Assembly: GCA_016722655.1 (NCBI GenBank)
Contig: JADKIR010000004.1
Coordinates: 3,286,001 to 3,350,000, forward strand
DNA length: 64,000 bases
Source of the DNA: Cytophagaceae bacterium
GTDB lineage: Bacteria > Bacteroidota > Bacteroidia > Cytophagales > Spirosomataceae
Direction of reading: 5' to 3'
Shown here: positions 41,404 through 49,987 of the stretch, one piece after another
Layout: the number at the start of each line of letters is the position of its first letter
Position numbering within the stretch: the first letter of the stretch is position 1
Notes under the pieces: generated by a model
The model's input: the letters and a program-made list of their open reading frames with translations, nothing else
Databases searched by the model: none
What the model was told of the DNA's origin: nothing
Made by a program: the position numbers and the translations under genes

Positions 41404-42720
41404 TTATTGTTCAAAAATTCTACAATTCTGGTATTCAGGGTCAATACTAATGAAAACTTCAGCAAGGGCGTCTTTGAACCACTTTTCAATGATTTCGTTT
41501 TGTTTCATATTCAAAGTAAATGACTTAAGTTTCTCATAGTCATCTTTAAGATTGGCTTTATGGGCTTCTTTGCGGGTTTTAATCTTGATTAAACGTACAC
41601 CTGTTTTCCCATCCTGGCTCCTGTAATTCAATGGTGCACTTATTGTACCAACTTTCATTGGATCTACAGTAAAATAAAGGTTTGGCTCCATCGAAACATC
41701 AAGCGGAAGCATATTACTCCCAGTTTCGTCACTTAATAACACACCACCTGCTTCTGAAGTCATTTTGTCTTCAGAATACAATTTTACAGCCTTGTCAAAT
41801 TTTAAACTATCAATTTCTATCTGGTTTTTCAGACTGTCGAGAAATTTCTTAGGTTCTGTCAAGTCAAGTCTGCTATAATCAGGTCTGAGTAGTATATGTC
41901 TTGCATGATATTCCTGACCTCTTTTTTCTAAAGTCTGAATCAGGTGAAAACCAAAATCCGATTCTACGATATTTGATAACTTGTTGGAATCCAGGCTCAT
42001 GGCTGCAGCTTCAAATTCAGGAACCATCTGGCCTCTTTTTGCCCAACCCAAATCTCCCCCCTGAACTTTAGAACCCTGATCTTCGGAGTATTCTTTAGCA
42101 AGTGTCGCAAAGTCTTCACCATTCTCAATTCTTCTTTTATAATCATTGAGTCTAAGCACCAAATCTTCTTTTTGACCTTTAGTTACTTTTGCAAAAATTA
42201 CTAATTGTTGTAAAGATACTTCTGTCGGAATTATAGGTAAACTGTCTGAGGGTATTTTGTTAAAAAACTGCTTTACTTCCAAAGGTGTCACATTCACTTT
42301 TTCTGTGATTGTGTTTCTCATTTTATCGGCAGTCAATTGTTCTTTTACCTGATTTTTGAGTTCCGATTTTAGTGTTTCTATTGATTTACTAAATTGTTGG
42401 ACAATATTCTTTTCACTTCCATACAATCTCACCATTTCTGACATCCTGGCATCGAGTTGGCTGTTGATCTGGTCTTCTTCAACGATAACTGAATCAATTT
42501 CAGCCTTGGCCACCAGAAGTTTTTGAACTACCAGGCTTTCAAATGCCTGACATTTTTCGAGTTTCTGACCTTCCTGGGCAGCCCTTGCACTAAGAGTTTC
42601 TACTTCAGATTTTAAAATATAATAGTTATCTATTTTTGCTATTATTTTATCTACGTTGTGCTTGGTTTGAGAGTAAGCCAGTATTGGCAATAGCATCAAT
42701 AGGAATATCAGTTTCCGCAT
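41404..42720 (-). CDS. SurA-like periplasmic peptidyl-prolyl isomerase
   Basis: This exported chaperone helps outer-membrane proteins fold. A signal peptide (about 17 residues, ending AYSQ) is followed by an N-terminal SurA-type helical domain. Two parvulin (PpiC) domains follow, at about residues 175-275 (VSLQQLVIF, GGDLGWAKRGQMVPEFEAAA) and 280-385 (YHARHILLRP, SEAGGVLLS). It totals 438 residues. It lies in tandem with a second, larger PpiC protein 4 bases upstream, so the pair forms an outer-membrane biogenesis unit. Confidence 0.9.
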   Translation of the reverse strand: MRKLIFLLMLLPILAYSQTKHNVDKIIAKIDNYYILKSEVETLSARAAQEGQKLEKCQAFESLVVQKLLVAKAEIDSVIVEEDQINSQLDARMSEMVRLYGSEKNIVQQFSKSIETLKSELKNQVKEQLTADKMRNTITEKVNVTPLEVKQFFNKIPSDSLPIIPTEVSLQQLVIFAKVTKGQKEDLVLRLNDYKRRIENGEDFATLAKEYSEDQGSKVQGGDLGWAKRGQMVPEFEAAAMSLDSNKLSNIVESDFGFHLIQTLEKRGQEYHARHILLRPDYSRLDLTEPKKFLDSLKNQIEIDSLKFDKAVKLYSEDKMTSEAGGVLLSDETGSNMLPLDVSMEPNLYFTVDPMKVGTISAPLNYRSQDGKTGVRLIKIKTRKEAHKANLKDDYEKLKSFTLNMKQNEIIEKWFKDALAEVFISIDPEYQNCRIFEQ

Positions 42721-42724
42721 ATAA

Positions 42725-45046
42725 TTATTGTTTTTTTATTTCTTCTAAAAGTTTAGAAAATTCTTTTTTGTCAAAATTGAGCTCAAATTTACGACTTAAG
42801 GTCTTTAATAGGTCATTTTCAAGATAAATTTGATATTTTTCTATTACATCGTATCTGTAATCTTTAAAATTTGCCCCGGTTGCTTTCACCTTTAAGGTAA
42901 ATTCCTCCACTCTGCCATTGTTTTTAATACTTCCGGATTGATTGCCCCATTTTAGTCCCATTTTTTTCTCAAACTCAGCTTTAGTAACCTGATATTTGAG
43001 ATATAAAATCGAATTAGGATTTTTTTCTATAAAAACTTTTGCAAGGTCGGATTCGTAATTGCTAAAAAACTGAAACGAAACTCTCTGGTTTTTCTGCCAG
43101 TCAAAACGCTCAGCAGGTTTTGAACTATTAAAATTTACTTCCAGAATCCTGGTTAGTGGTAAGCCGTTGGAAACCAGATAATTTACAGTGTTTTTTATTC
43201 TTAATTCAGCAATCCTATCTTCTTCATTTGCATCAGAATGTCCGCCGATTTCAACAATATAACCGGGGTTTTTCCTCATTATATTTATTAAACCAATAAG
43301 TTTTCTTTTGGTTTCATTGTTTAGCTCAAATTCATTTTTATTAAAATACATCGGTTTTATTCCCCTGTGCAATTGGTAAGGTTTACTCTTCTGTTTTAAT
43401 TCGTAAAACTTCTTTTGTGTTTCTTCAGAATCGAAACTTACTGATATCATTTCACCTGTTTCTTTGGGAGGGAATAAATTTGGATTGTTTTTGAAAAAGG
43501 ATTTTTGACCGGTTGTGTCGCTAATCGATTTTTGAATTACTCTTTCGTTCATGATTTTTGAAATCATCAGGTTTTCTTTTTCTAACTTAAAAACTCGTTG
43601 CAATTCCGGATTATTATTAATTTCAACACTTTCCTCATAATTCAATAATAGTTTAGTGGTATATTTTTCAAAAAGCATTTTTGAAATTGTATAGGGAGTT
43701 TCTTCAGGATTCCATTTTTCATATTCCTGGTGTTCTTCTACATATTTTAGAAAATCACTCACCATATATCTGTTGTCTTCTATAAAAAATAGCACGAAAC
43801 CATTGAGATCGGTATTGGGACTTTTCCATGTCCTTTTCAAAATTCTGTCGTCAAAATAATTTTGCACTTGTTCCAGTAATTCTTCATTTACCGAAAATTT
43901 AAAGTTCTTTTTTATTTTTTTTATTCTTTCATCAAGCAAATATTCACCTCTTGAATCTGTCGTAAGTTTACTCTCAACTCTTTTTAAATAAGTATTTTTA
44001 TCATCTGGTGGGTATTTTTCGATTAGTTTCAAAATATGCAAACCACTTACAGATCTGAAAGGCTTTGAAATTTGGCCTATCTGCAAAGAGAAGGCTGCTT
44101 CTTCGAATGTAGATTCTTCCCGGGTACCAATCCCGAAAACCGGCAATATGCCATTGTTTTCTTTTGAATTGTAATCGTCAGAATAATTATGAACCAGTTC
44201 ATTAAAATTACCTACTTTCTCAGCTACATATTTAAGGGAATCTAAAAAAGTATAAGTTCTGTCATAACTCTCTTTACTCACATCTGATTTTAAGTGTTTG
44301 AATATATGCTGAACTTTTACATAGCCGCTATTGGGTCTTTTATCATTTACTTTAAGCAAATGATACCCCATTCTGGTCCTAACAGGCAAGGAAATTGAAT
44401 CTTTTGGCGTAGAATGTGCAATTTTTTCAAGTGGATAAATCAAATGAAGTGTTGAAAACCACCCCAATGCCCCACCTTTATTATTATTTTTTTGATCTTT
44501 GGACCATTCTTTTGCCAGACTCGGGAAATTGTCTTTCTTTTTTGCAAAATCACGAAGATCCATTAGCTCCTGGTATATTTTCAAAGTGTCCTCAGGTGAG
44601 GCGTAGGCTGAAAGCGGAACAAAAATATGAGATGCATTGATTTCTATTTTATAATTTTCATAAATCTCATTTCGTAATTTTTCCAGAGCTTTTTTGTCAA
44701 TCAGATATTTTTCCAGAGTTACTTTATTATAAGTCTCAACCTCTTCTTTAAATATCCCCATTGTATCCATGCCCCGGGATTGACCTTCTAATATCAACAA
44801 TTTCCTTTTTATTATCTCATTAATAATTTCATCATTACTTAAAGAGTCAAATTCAGCGTTATTTATAATGTCCTCTATCAGATCATTTTTCGAGATTTCA
44901 TTTTGATTTACAATTATTATAGGAGGTTCTTTTTGTAATTCTACTACTTGAGGGACCTGTACTGGTGCCGTTTTTATGATTTTCTGGCAAGAATACAAAG
45001 TAGTAAGTAGTAAGAAAATATATATTTGAAAACGCTTTTGCGACAT
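42725..45046 (-). CDS. PpiC-type isomerase lipoprotein fused to an OmpA-like domain
   Basis: This exported 773-residue protein ends its signal sequence in LYSC and is therefore likely a lipoprotein. Two parvulin domains follow at about residues 137-235 (INASHIFVPL, GGALGWF) and 240-345 (VKVQHIFKHL, NGILPVFGIGT). A long helical section separates them from a segment around residues 585-660 (IVEIGGHSDANEED, RIKNTVNYLVSNGLP) that matches the OmpA peptidoglycan-binding fold. A parvulin chaperone tethered to the wall is unusual. It heads the leftward operon with the SurA-like gene. The family boundaries were judged by eye. Confidence 0.82.
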   Translation of the reverse strand: MSQKRFQIYIFLLLTTLYSCQKIIKTAPVQVPQVVELQKEPPIIIVNQNEISKNDLIEDIINNAEFDSLSNDEIINEIIKRKLLILEGQSRGMDTMGIFKEEVETYNKVTLEKYLIDKKALEKLRNEIYENYKIEINASHIFVPLSAYASPEDTLKIYQELMDLRDFAKKKDNFPSLAKEWSKDQKNNNKGGALGWFSTLHLIYPLEKIAHSTPKDSISLPVRTRMGYHLLKVNDKRPNSGYVKVQHIFKHLKSDVSKESYDRTYTFLDSLKYVAEKVGNFNELVHNYSDDYNSKENNGILPVFGIGTREESTFEEAAFSLQIGQISKPFRSVSGLHILKLIEKYPPDDKNTYLKRVESKLTTDSRGEYLLDERIKKIKKNFKFSVNEELLEQVQNYFDDRILKRTWKSPNTDLNGFVLFFIEDNRYMVSDFLKYVEEHQEYEKWNPEETPYTISKMLFEKYTTKLLLNYEESVEINNNPELQRVFKLEKENLMISKIMNERVIQKSISDTTGQKSFFKNNPNLFPPKETGEMISVSFDSEETQKKFYELKQKSKPYQLHRGIKPMYFNKNEFELNNETKRKLIGLINIMRKNPGYIVEIGGHSDANEEDRIAELRIKNTVNYLVSNGLPLTRILEVNFNSSKPAERFDWQKNQRVSFQFFSNYESDLAKVFIEKNPNSILYLKYQVTKAEFEKKMGLKWGNQSGSIKNNGRVEEFTLKVKATGANFKDYRYDVIEKYQIYLENDLLKTLSRKFELNFDKKEFSKLLEEIKKQ

Positions 45047-45139
45047 GTTTTTAATTCTTTTTAGAAAGCCGGAAAATCAAACAACTGGCTTTTTCAATTT
45101 TAAAATTAACTGAATTTCGAAATTATTATTTCAATTAAT

Positions 45140-46183
45140 TCAAATAAAGTTTGATTTCGGTTCTTGTTGAGATAAACAATGAAAACTGCCAAGACCCCAG
45201 ATTATTTCAGTGGAATCAATTCCCGTAATTTTTCTGTCAGGAAAACAGCTCTCAATAATTTTTAAAGCCTTATCGTCATTTTTAGATCTAAAGGTAGGCA
45301 CTATTACATTCTGATTGCTGATGTAGAAATTGGCATAAGATGCCGGAAGTCTTAATCCCGTATCATACACTGGTTCTGGCATTTCAATTTCTACAATATT
45401 TAATTTTTCTCCATTCTGCAATCTCATTTTCTTTAACAATTCAAGATTTTCCTTCAATAAATGATGGTTATCGTCACCGGTTTTAGGCTCCACCATGGTG
45501 ATTACCGTGTTTGTGTTCACAAACCTGACCGTATCATCGATGTGACCATCGGTGTCGTCACCCACAATTCCATCTTCTATCCATAATATTTGATCAGCAC
45601 CATAATAATTAATGAGGTATTCTTCGATTTGAGATTGATTGAGGTGAGGATTTCGGTTTTTATTAAGTAAACAAGACTTGCTGGTAAGAATAGTACCGGC
45701 ATCATTAAATTCTACTGAGCCACCTTCCATAACAATTCCCGGGCTCACATAGTCAACATTTATGGCTTTTGATATTTTTTTTGGTATTGCATTATCATCA
45801 TTAAAAGGAGGATACTTTCCTCCCCATGCATTATATTCCCAATCAATAATCAAACGGTCAGTATTTTGACGGTTAATTAAAAATCCAGGGCCATGATCCC
45901 GGCACCAGGAATCGTTACTGGGGTGGTCATAAATCTCAATATTTTCTTCAGGAACTTTAAATTTCTCGAGGTTAGAGATAAATCCTTCCATATATCTGGA
46001 TTTATCCAGATTTATCCTGACTTTTTCGCCCTTTGCCAAAGTTTTGATAAATTCAAAATAATAAGGTAACACTTTCGGCAAGCGGTCTTCCCAGGTATCA
46101 ATATTAACCGGATATGTCAACCAGGTTGCAATATGAGGGTGCCATTCGGCAGGGAAATAAAAGTTTTTTTCTTTAGGAAACAT
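45140..46183 (-). CDS. aguA: Agmatine deiminase
   Basis: This enzyme hydrolyses agmatine to N-carbamoylputrescine and ammonia, a step from arginine to putrescine. The 347-residue protein belongs to the peptidyl-arginine-deiminase (PPAD) family. It has PAEWHPHIATWLTYP at the start, SWCRDHGPGF, GGSVEFN, the DTDGHIDD catalytic His block and a terminal GSFHCLSQQEP with Cys336 as nucleophile. There is no signal peptide, which favours the cytoplasmic agmatine enzyme over a secreted peptidyl deiminase. It is monocistronic and divergent from the small-RNA candidate at 46284. Confidence 0.92.
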   Translation of the reverse strand: MFPKEKNFYFPAEWHPHIATWLTYPVNIDTWEDRLPKVLPYYFEFIKTLAKGEKVRINLDKSRYMEGFISNLEKFKVPEENIEIYDHPSNDSWCRDHGPGFLINRQNTDRLIIDWEYNAWGGKYPPFNDDNAIPKKISKAINVDYVSPGIVMEGGSVEFNDAGTILTSKSCLLNKNRNPHLNQSQIEEYLINYYGADQILWIEDGIVGDDTDGHIDDTVRFVNTNTVITMVEPKTGDDNHHLLKENLELLKKMRLQNGEKLNIVEIEMPEPVYDTGLRLPASYANFYISNQNVIVPTFRSKNDDKALKIIESCFPDRKITGIDSTEIIWGLGSFHCLSQQEPKSNFI

Positions 46184-46245
46184 ACATTAACAATATAAAC
46201 AAAAAGAATTTTCTTATTGAAGGGTGCAAAAATAATTTCTTTTTT

Positions 46246-46279
46246 TTTGTTTATCGTAATTAAAAATCAATTACTTTTG
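46246..46279 (+). promoter_or_regulatory. Promoter of the small-RNA candidate
   Basis: TTTG (46246-46249) is followed after 22 bases by TACTTTTG (46272-46279). Both are full matches to the Bacteroidota promoter elements. Transcription would start near 46285, with no reading frame behind it before the terminator at 46381. Confidence 0.55.
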
Positions 46280-46283
46280 CGGC

Positions 46284-46412
46284 AGTATTTGGGGAAAAAC
46301 TATATTTTCTCCTTCAAAATCGCAAGAATCTCTTATAAACGATTCGTTTTTTAAGAGTGGTTGAATAAATGATAGGTTAAAAACAGTTGAATTTTTCAAC
46401 TGTTTTTTTTTA
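46284..46412 (+). ncRNA. Candidate small RNA upstream of the ribosomal operon
   Basis: A consensus promoter (46246-46279) and a strong intrinsic terminator (46381-46412) delimit a transcript of about 130 bases with no plausible protein. Inside, CTCTTA (46331-46336) pairs with TAAGAG (46351-46356), and the nested AACGA-T-TCGTT extends it to one long hairpin. No known RNA family was recognised. An attenuator upstream of the ribosomal genes is the alternative, although a second promoter lies beyond the terminator. Confidence 0.45.
46381..46412 (+). terminator. Intrinsic terminator before the ribosomal operon promoters
   Basis: AAACAGTTGAA and TTCAACTGTTT form a perfect 11-bp stem with a TTT loop, followed by a long T run. 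Confidence 0.85.
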
Positions 46413-46463
46413 GTTTTTTTAAAAAAAATCGGTGGTTGCATTTTTTTTATAATTTATTTTTAA

Positions 46464-46471
46464 TATCTTTG
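46464..46471 (+). promoter_or_regulatory. First promoter of the ribosomal operon (-7 box)
   Basis: TATCTTTG is a perfect -7 box, preceded by an AT-rich run and a TTG at 46436-46438 at a rather long 25-base spacing. Transcripts from here would carry a structured leader of about 320 bases before rplC. Confidence 0.5.
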
Positions 46472-46475
46472 CACC

Positions 46476-46735
46476 TCGATTCGCTGGAGGGATCTCCTTA
46501 CAAAAAATCAGAAGAAGTCGTCAATCTGACGAAACCTTTTGATTTCGACTGTGAAAACACTATCTAGGCAGTCTCCTGTTCGCGATTATTTTTGGAATGA
46601 CTATTGAGGCAACAAGGCGTATTCCTTCATAAATTTACGCCTTACCCTATGGGTTCAGAGTCTTTGTTCATGTTGAATAAGTTTCAACCTCTGAGATGTA
46701 AAATAATAATAAGTTTGGATTTGAGCGGAAAGCTT
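46476..46735 (+). promoter_or_regulatory. Structured leader of the ribosomal operon
   Basis: There is no gene in this stretch. Successive hairpins are visible: GGAG-GGAT-CTCC near 46485, CGTCA-ATC-TGACG near 46518, and GGCGTA...TACGCC at about 46616-46652. The region lies between two promoters of the operon. A leader sensing a ribosomal protein (L4 does this in some bacteria) is possible, but no known motif was identified. Confidence 0.4.
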
Positions 46736-46745
46736 CGTACTTTTG
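46714..46745 (+). promoter_or_regulatory. Second, consensus promoter of the ribosomal operon
   Basis: TTTG (46714-46717), 20 bases, TACTTTTG (46738-46745) followed by CAGCCC is an exact match to the Bacteroidota promoter in both boxes and spacing. The transcript would begin near 46751 and reach the rplC ATG after about 45 bases that include a CCCAA...TTGGG hairpin. Confidence 0.8.
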
Positions 46746-46796
46746 CAGCCCAATTCAAATTTGGGAAAATTTAGCGATAATATTAAAGTAAAGACT

Positions 46797-47414
46797 ATGT
46801 CTGGAATTATTGGAAAGAAAATTGGAATGACGACCATTTTTAATAATGGCGAGGCGGTGCCATGCACAGTTATTGAAGCAGGCCCTTGTGTTGTAACTCA
46901 AGTAAGAACCGAAGACAACGACGGTTATCGTGCAGTTCAACTGGGATTTGGAGAGAAAAAAGAAAAAAGAACCACAAAAGCTCTTCTTGGACACTTCAAA
47001 AAGGCCAATACTACCCCTAAAAGAAAATTAGTTGAATTTAAAGAATTCGAAAAAACTTTCAACCTTGGTGAAACTATTCGTGTAGAAGACGGTTTTGAAG
47101 AGGGTGAGTTTGTAGATGTAAGTGGTAACACAAAAGGTAAAGGTTTTCAGGGTGTAGTTAAAAGACACGGATTTAGTGGTGTAGGTCAAACTACTCATGG
47201 TCAGCACAACAGGGCAAGGCATCCGGGTTCGATAGGTGCATGTTCTTATCCTGCACGTGTTTTTAAAGGATTGAAAATGGGTGGGAGAATGGGTAACACA
47301 CACGTTACTATTCAAAACCTAAAAGTATTGAAAATGTTCCCGGATAAAAATTTGATCATTGTATCAGGTTCAGTACCAGGTCCAAAAAATTCAATAATCA
47401 CATTGCATAAGTAA
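46797..47414 (+). CDS. rplC: 50S ribosomal protein L3
   Basis: L3 is an early-assembling 50S protein that reaches to the peptidyl-transferase centre. The 205-residue protein starts with MSGIIGKKIGMT and carries KGKGFQGVVKRHGFSG and the GQTTHGQHNRARHPGSIG loop. An upstream in-frame codon at 46743 lies on the second promoter and is rejected. It is the first gene of the operon here; rpsJ, which usually precedes it, is not in this window. Confidence 0.96.
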   Translation: MSGIIGKKIGMTTIFNNGEAVPCTVIEAGPCVVTQVRTEDNDGYRAVQLGFGEKKEKRTTKALLGHFKKANTTPKRKLVEFKEFEKTFNLGETIRVEDGFEEGEFVDVSGNTKGKGFQGVVKRHGFSGVGQTTHGQHNRARHPGSIGACSYPARVFKGLKMGGRMGNTHVTIQNLKVLKMFPDKNLIIVSGSVPGPKNSIITLHK

Positions 47415-47463
47415 TAATTAATAAGGTCGATAACTAACGACATCGAAAAAAAAGTTAAGTAAA

Positions 47464-48093
47464 ATGAAAATTAAAGTTTTAAACAAAGAAGGCAAAGAAA
47501 CCGGAAAATCAGTCGAACTAAGCGATGAGGTTTTCGGAATCGAGCCTAACCAACATGTAGTTTGGCTTGATGTTAAGCATTATCTTGCCAATCAACGTCA
47601 AGGTACTCACAAATCGAAAGAAAGAGCAGAGGTATCTCGCTCAACTAAAAAACTTCTTCGTCAGAAAGGTTCAGGTGGTGCAAGACATGGTTCAGCTAAA
47701 GCCCCAACTTATGTAGGTGGTGGTAGAGTATTTGGCCCTCGTCCTCGCGACTATGACTTCAAACTAAACAAAAAAGTTAAAGTTCTTGCCCGTAAATCAG
47801 TTCTTTCAGCTCGTTTGGCCGAAAACAATCTGATTGTTGTTGAAGACTTCGGTCTGGATACACCAAAAACAAAAGCTTACATTTCTTTTTTGAATGCTTT
47901 GAATCTTGCAGGAAAGAAAACTTTGTTTGTAGTAAACGGAGGAGAAAATAACCTCTATCTTTCAAGTCGTAATATTCCTAAAACCAAAGTTTTAGATAAA
48001 GATTCTGTGAATACTTACGAACTTATCAATACCGATGTGATTTTGCTGGCCGAGAGTACAGTTTCTCATCTTGAATCAATTCTTAAAGATTAA
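47464..48093 (+). CDS. rplD: 50S ribosomal protein L4
   Basis: L4 is a 23S rRNA-binding protein lining the exit tunnel. The 209-residue protein has QGTHKSKERAEVSRSTKKL and RQKGSGGARHGSAKAPTYVGGG, the extended tunnel loop, then the globular C-terminal domain. In some bacteria L4 represses its own operon, which makes the structured leader at 46476-46735 of interest. Confidence 0.96.
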   Translation: MKIKVLNKEGKETGKSVELSDEVFGIEPNQHVVWLDVKHYLANQRQGTHKSKERAEVSRSTKKLLRQKGSGGARHGSAKAPTYVGGGRVFGPRPRDYDFKLNKKVKVLARKSVLSARLAENNLIVVEDFGLDTPKTKAYISFLNALNLAGKKTLFVVNGGENNLYLSSRNIPKTKVLDKDSVNTYELINTDVILLAESTVSHLESILKD

Positions 48094-48105
48094 TCAATTA
48101 AAGAA

Positions 48106-48393
48106 ATGAGCGTTTTAAAAAGACCGAAAATAACTGAAAAATCTCAGGCTCTTGGCTCTAAAGGCAAATACACTTTTGTAGTTGACATCAACTCAAATAA
48201 GTTGCAAATAGCACAAGCCGTTGAGAAAATGTATGGAGTTAACGTAGAAAAAGTAAACACCATCACCCAAATTGGTAAAAAGAAATCCAGAATGACAAAA
48301 ACTAAATTGTCATCAGGTAAAACCAATACCTTCAAAAAGGCGATTGTAACCCTTAAAGAAGGTGAAATGATTGATTTTTACGCAGAATTATAA
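48106..48393 (+). CDS. rplW: 50S ribosomal protein L23
   Basis: L23 forms part of the tunnel exit and docks trigger factor and SRP. The 95-residue protein opens with LKRPKITEKSQAL and contains AVEKMYGVNVEKVNT, with the usual short extended loop. It lies 12 bases behind rplD. Confidence 0.95.
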   Translation: MSVLKRPKITEKSQALGSKGKYTFVVDINSNKLQIAQAVEKMYGVNVEKVNTITQIGKKKSRMTKTKLSSGKTNTFKKAIVTLKEGEMIDFYAEL

Positions 48394-48442
48394 AATTTGA
48401 TTGTTTAAAGTATAGCCTTTTTAGGCTGCAAAATAGAAAATA

Positions 48443-49267
48443 ATGGCAGTTAGAAAATTAAACCCTATTACTGCGGGTACAAGACATCGAATAGCACCGG
48501 ATTTTTCGGATATTACAACTAATAAACCCGAAAAAAGCCTTACTACGTCTATTAAAAAGACCGGTGGTAGAAACAACGAAGGTCACCGTACAGCCAGGTA
48601 TATTGGTGGTGGTCACAAAAGAAGATATCGTATCATCGATTTTTACAGAGATAAATATGACGTTTCTGCAGAAGTAATGACAATCGAATATGATCCTAAT
48701 CGTACATCAAGAATAGCTCTTGTAAAATACGAAGATGGTGAAAAAAGATACATTTTGGCTCCTCAGGGATTAAGAGTCGGTCAAAAAGTTATTTCAGGAG
48801 AAAAAGTTGCACCCGAAGTTGGTAACGCATTGTTGTTGAAAAATATGCCTTTGGGTACTATCATTCACAACATCGAGTTAACTCCTGGTAAAGGTGGTCA
48901 GCTTTCAAGAAGTGCTGGTACTTATGCTCAGGTTTTGGCAAAAGATGCAAAATATGTTACTCTTAAGATGCCATCGGGAGAAATGAGAATGGTACTTGGA
49001 ACTTGTATTGCAACTGTTGGCTCGGTTTCTAATCCAGATCATATGAATGAAAGATTAGGAAAAGCCGGTCGTAACAGGTGGTTGGGCGTACGTCCAAGGG
49101 TAAGAGGTGTTGTTATGAACCCTGTGGATCACCCAATGGGTGGTGGTGAAGGTCGTTCCTCTGGTGGACACCCTCGTTCAAGAAATGGTCTGATTGCAAA
49201 AGGTAAAAAGACCAGAACCAAGAACAAATACTCTAATAGATTAATCATTTCTCGTAGAACTAAATAA
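48443..49267 (+). CDS. rplB: 50S ribosomal protein L2
   Basis: L2 is the universal 23S rRNA protein needed for subunit association and peptidyl transfer. The 274-residue protein has RNNEGHRTARYIGGGHKRRYR, the SH3-type centre, and the conserved MNPVDHPMGGGEGRSSGG segment, whose His is near the catalytic centre. It has standard length and an intact C-terminal basic tail. Confidence 0.97.
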   Translation: MAVRKLNPITAGTRHRIAPDFSDITTNKPEKSLTTSIKKTGGRNNEGHRTARYIGGGHKRRYRIIDFYRDKYDVSAEVMTIEYDPNRTSRIALVKYEDGEKRYILAPQGLRVGQKVISGEKVAPEVGNALLLKNMPLGTIIHNIELTPGKGGQLSRSAGTYAQVLAKDAKYVTLKMPSGEMRMVLGTCIATVGSVSNPDHMNERLGKAGRNRWLGVRPRVRGVVMNPVDHPMGGGEGRSSGGHPRSRNGLIAKGKKTRTKNKYSNRLIISRRTK

Positions 49268-49277
49268 TAGATTATAG

Positions 49278-49556
49278 ATGGCTCGTTCGCTTAAAAAAGG
49301 ACCTTATGTAGATTTCAGACTTGAAAATAAGGTTGACACAATGAATGATTCAGGTAAAAAATCAGTAATCAAAACCTGGTCAAGAAGATCAATGATTACA
49401 CCTGATTTTATTGGGCATACATTTGCCGTTCATAATGGCAACAAGTTTATTCCTGTTTATGTAACCGACAACATGATTGGTCACAAATTAGGGGAATTTT
49501 CACCTACCCGTAACTTCAGAGGGCACGTTAATAAAAAAGATAAAGGTAAAAGATAA
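49278..49556 (+). CDS. rpsS: 30S ribosomal protein S19
   Basis: S19 is a 92-residue head protein of the 30S subunit that pairs with S13. It shows MARSLKKGPYVD, TWSRRSMITPDFIGHTFAVHNG and GHKLGEFSPTRNFRGH, all standard. Confidence 0.96.
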   Translation: MARSLKKGPYVDFRLENKVDTMNDSGKKSVIKTWSRRSMITPDFIGHTFAVHNGNKFIPVYVTDNMIGHKLGEFSPTRNFRGHVNKKDKGKR

Positions 49557-49595
49557 TAATCCCAAGGGTATAACTCTTTAAATTATTCTAAAATA

Positions 49596-49946
49596 ATGGA
49601 AGCAGTAGCAAAATTAAAAGATTTTCCAACCTCGCCGCGTAAAGCAAGGCTTGTGGCTGATTTGATAAGAGGTAAGAAAGTAAATTACGCCTTGGGTGTT
49701 CTTTCTCATCAACCTCAACAGGCCGCCCCAATACTTAAAAAAGTGTTGATGTCGGCTGTAGCAAACTGGCAGAATAAAAACGAAGATGCCAAAATTGAAG
49801 AGGCTGATTTGTATGTAAAGACTGTAATGATTGACGGTGGCAGGACTCTTAAGAGATTACGTCCGGCTCCTCAAGGTAGAGCTTACAGAGTGAGAAAACG
49901 CTCTCAGCACATTACCATCGTGGTAGATAGCCAGGAAAATAATTAA
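49596..49946 (+). CDS. rplV: 50S ribosomal protein L22
   Basis: L22 binds all 23S domains and its hairpin lines the exit tunnel. The 116-residue protein has TSPRKARLVADLIRGKKVNYAL and the tunnel hairpin MIDGGRTLKRLRPAPQGRAY, where macrolide-resistance changes occur. No unusual residues were noted. Confidence 0.95.
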   Translation: MEAVAKLKDFPTSPRKARLVADLIRGKKVNYALGVLSHQPQQAAPILKKVLMSAVANWQNKNEDAKIEEADLYVKTVMIDGGRTLKRLRPAPQGRAYRVRKRSQHITIVVDSQENN

Positions 49947-49987
49947 TAAATACTTTATAGTAGTAAATAAAATATCAATATTTCAAA

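Noticed and set aside
46476..46735. tRNA or 6S RNA in the rplC leader
   Set aside because: No cloverleaf with anticodon and TTCRA arm could be traced, and no 6S-type central bubble was evident.
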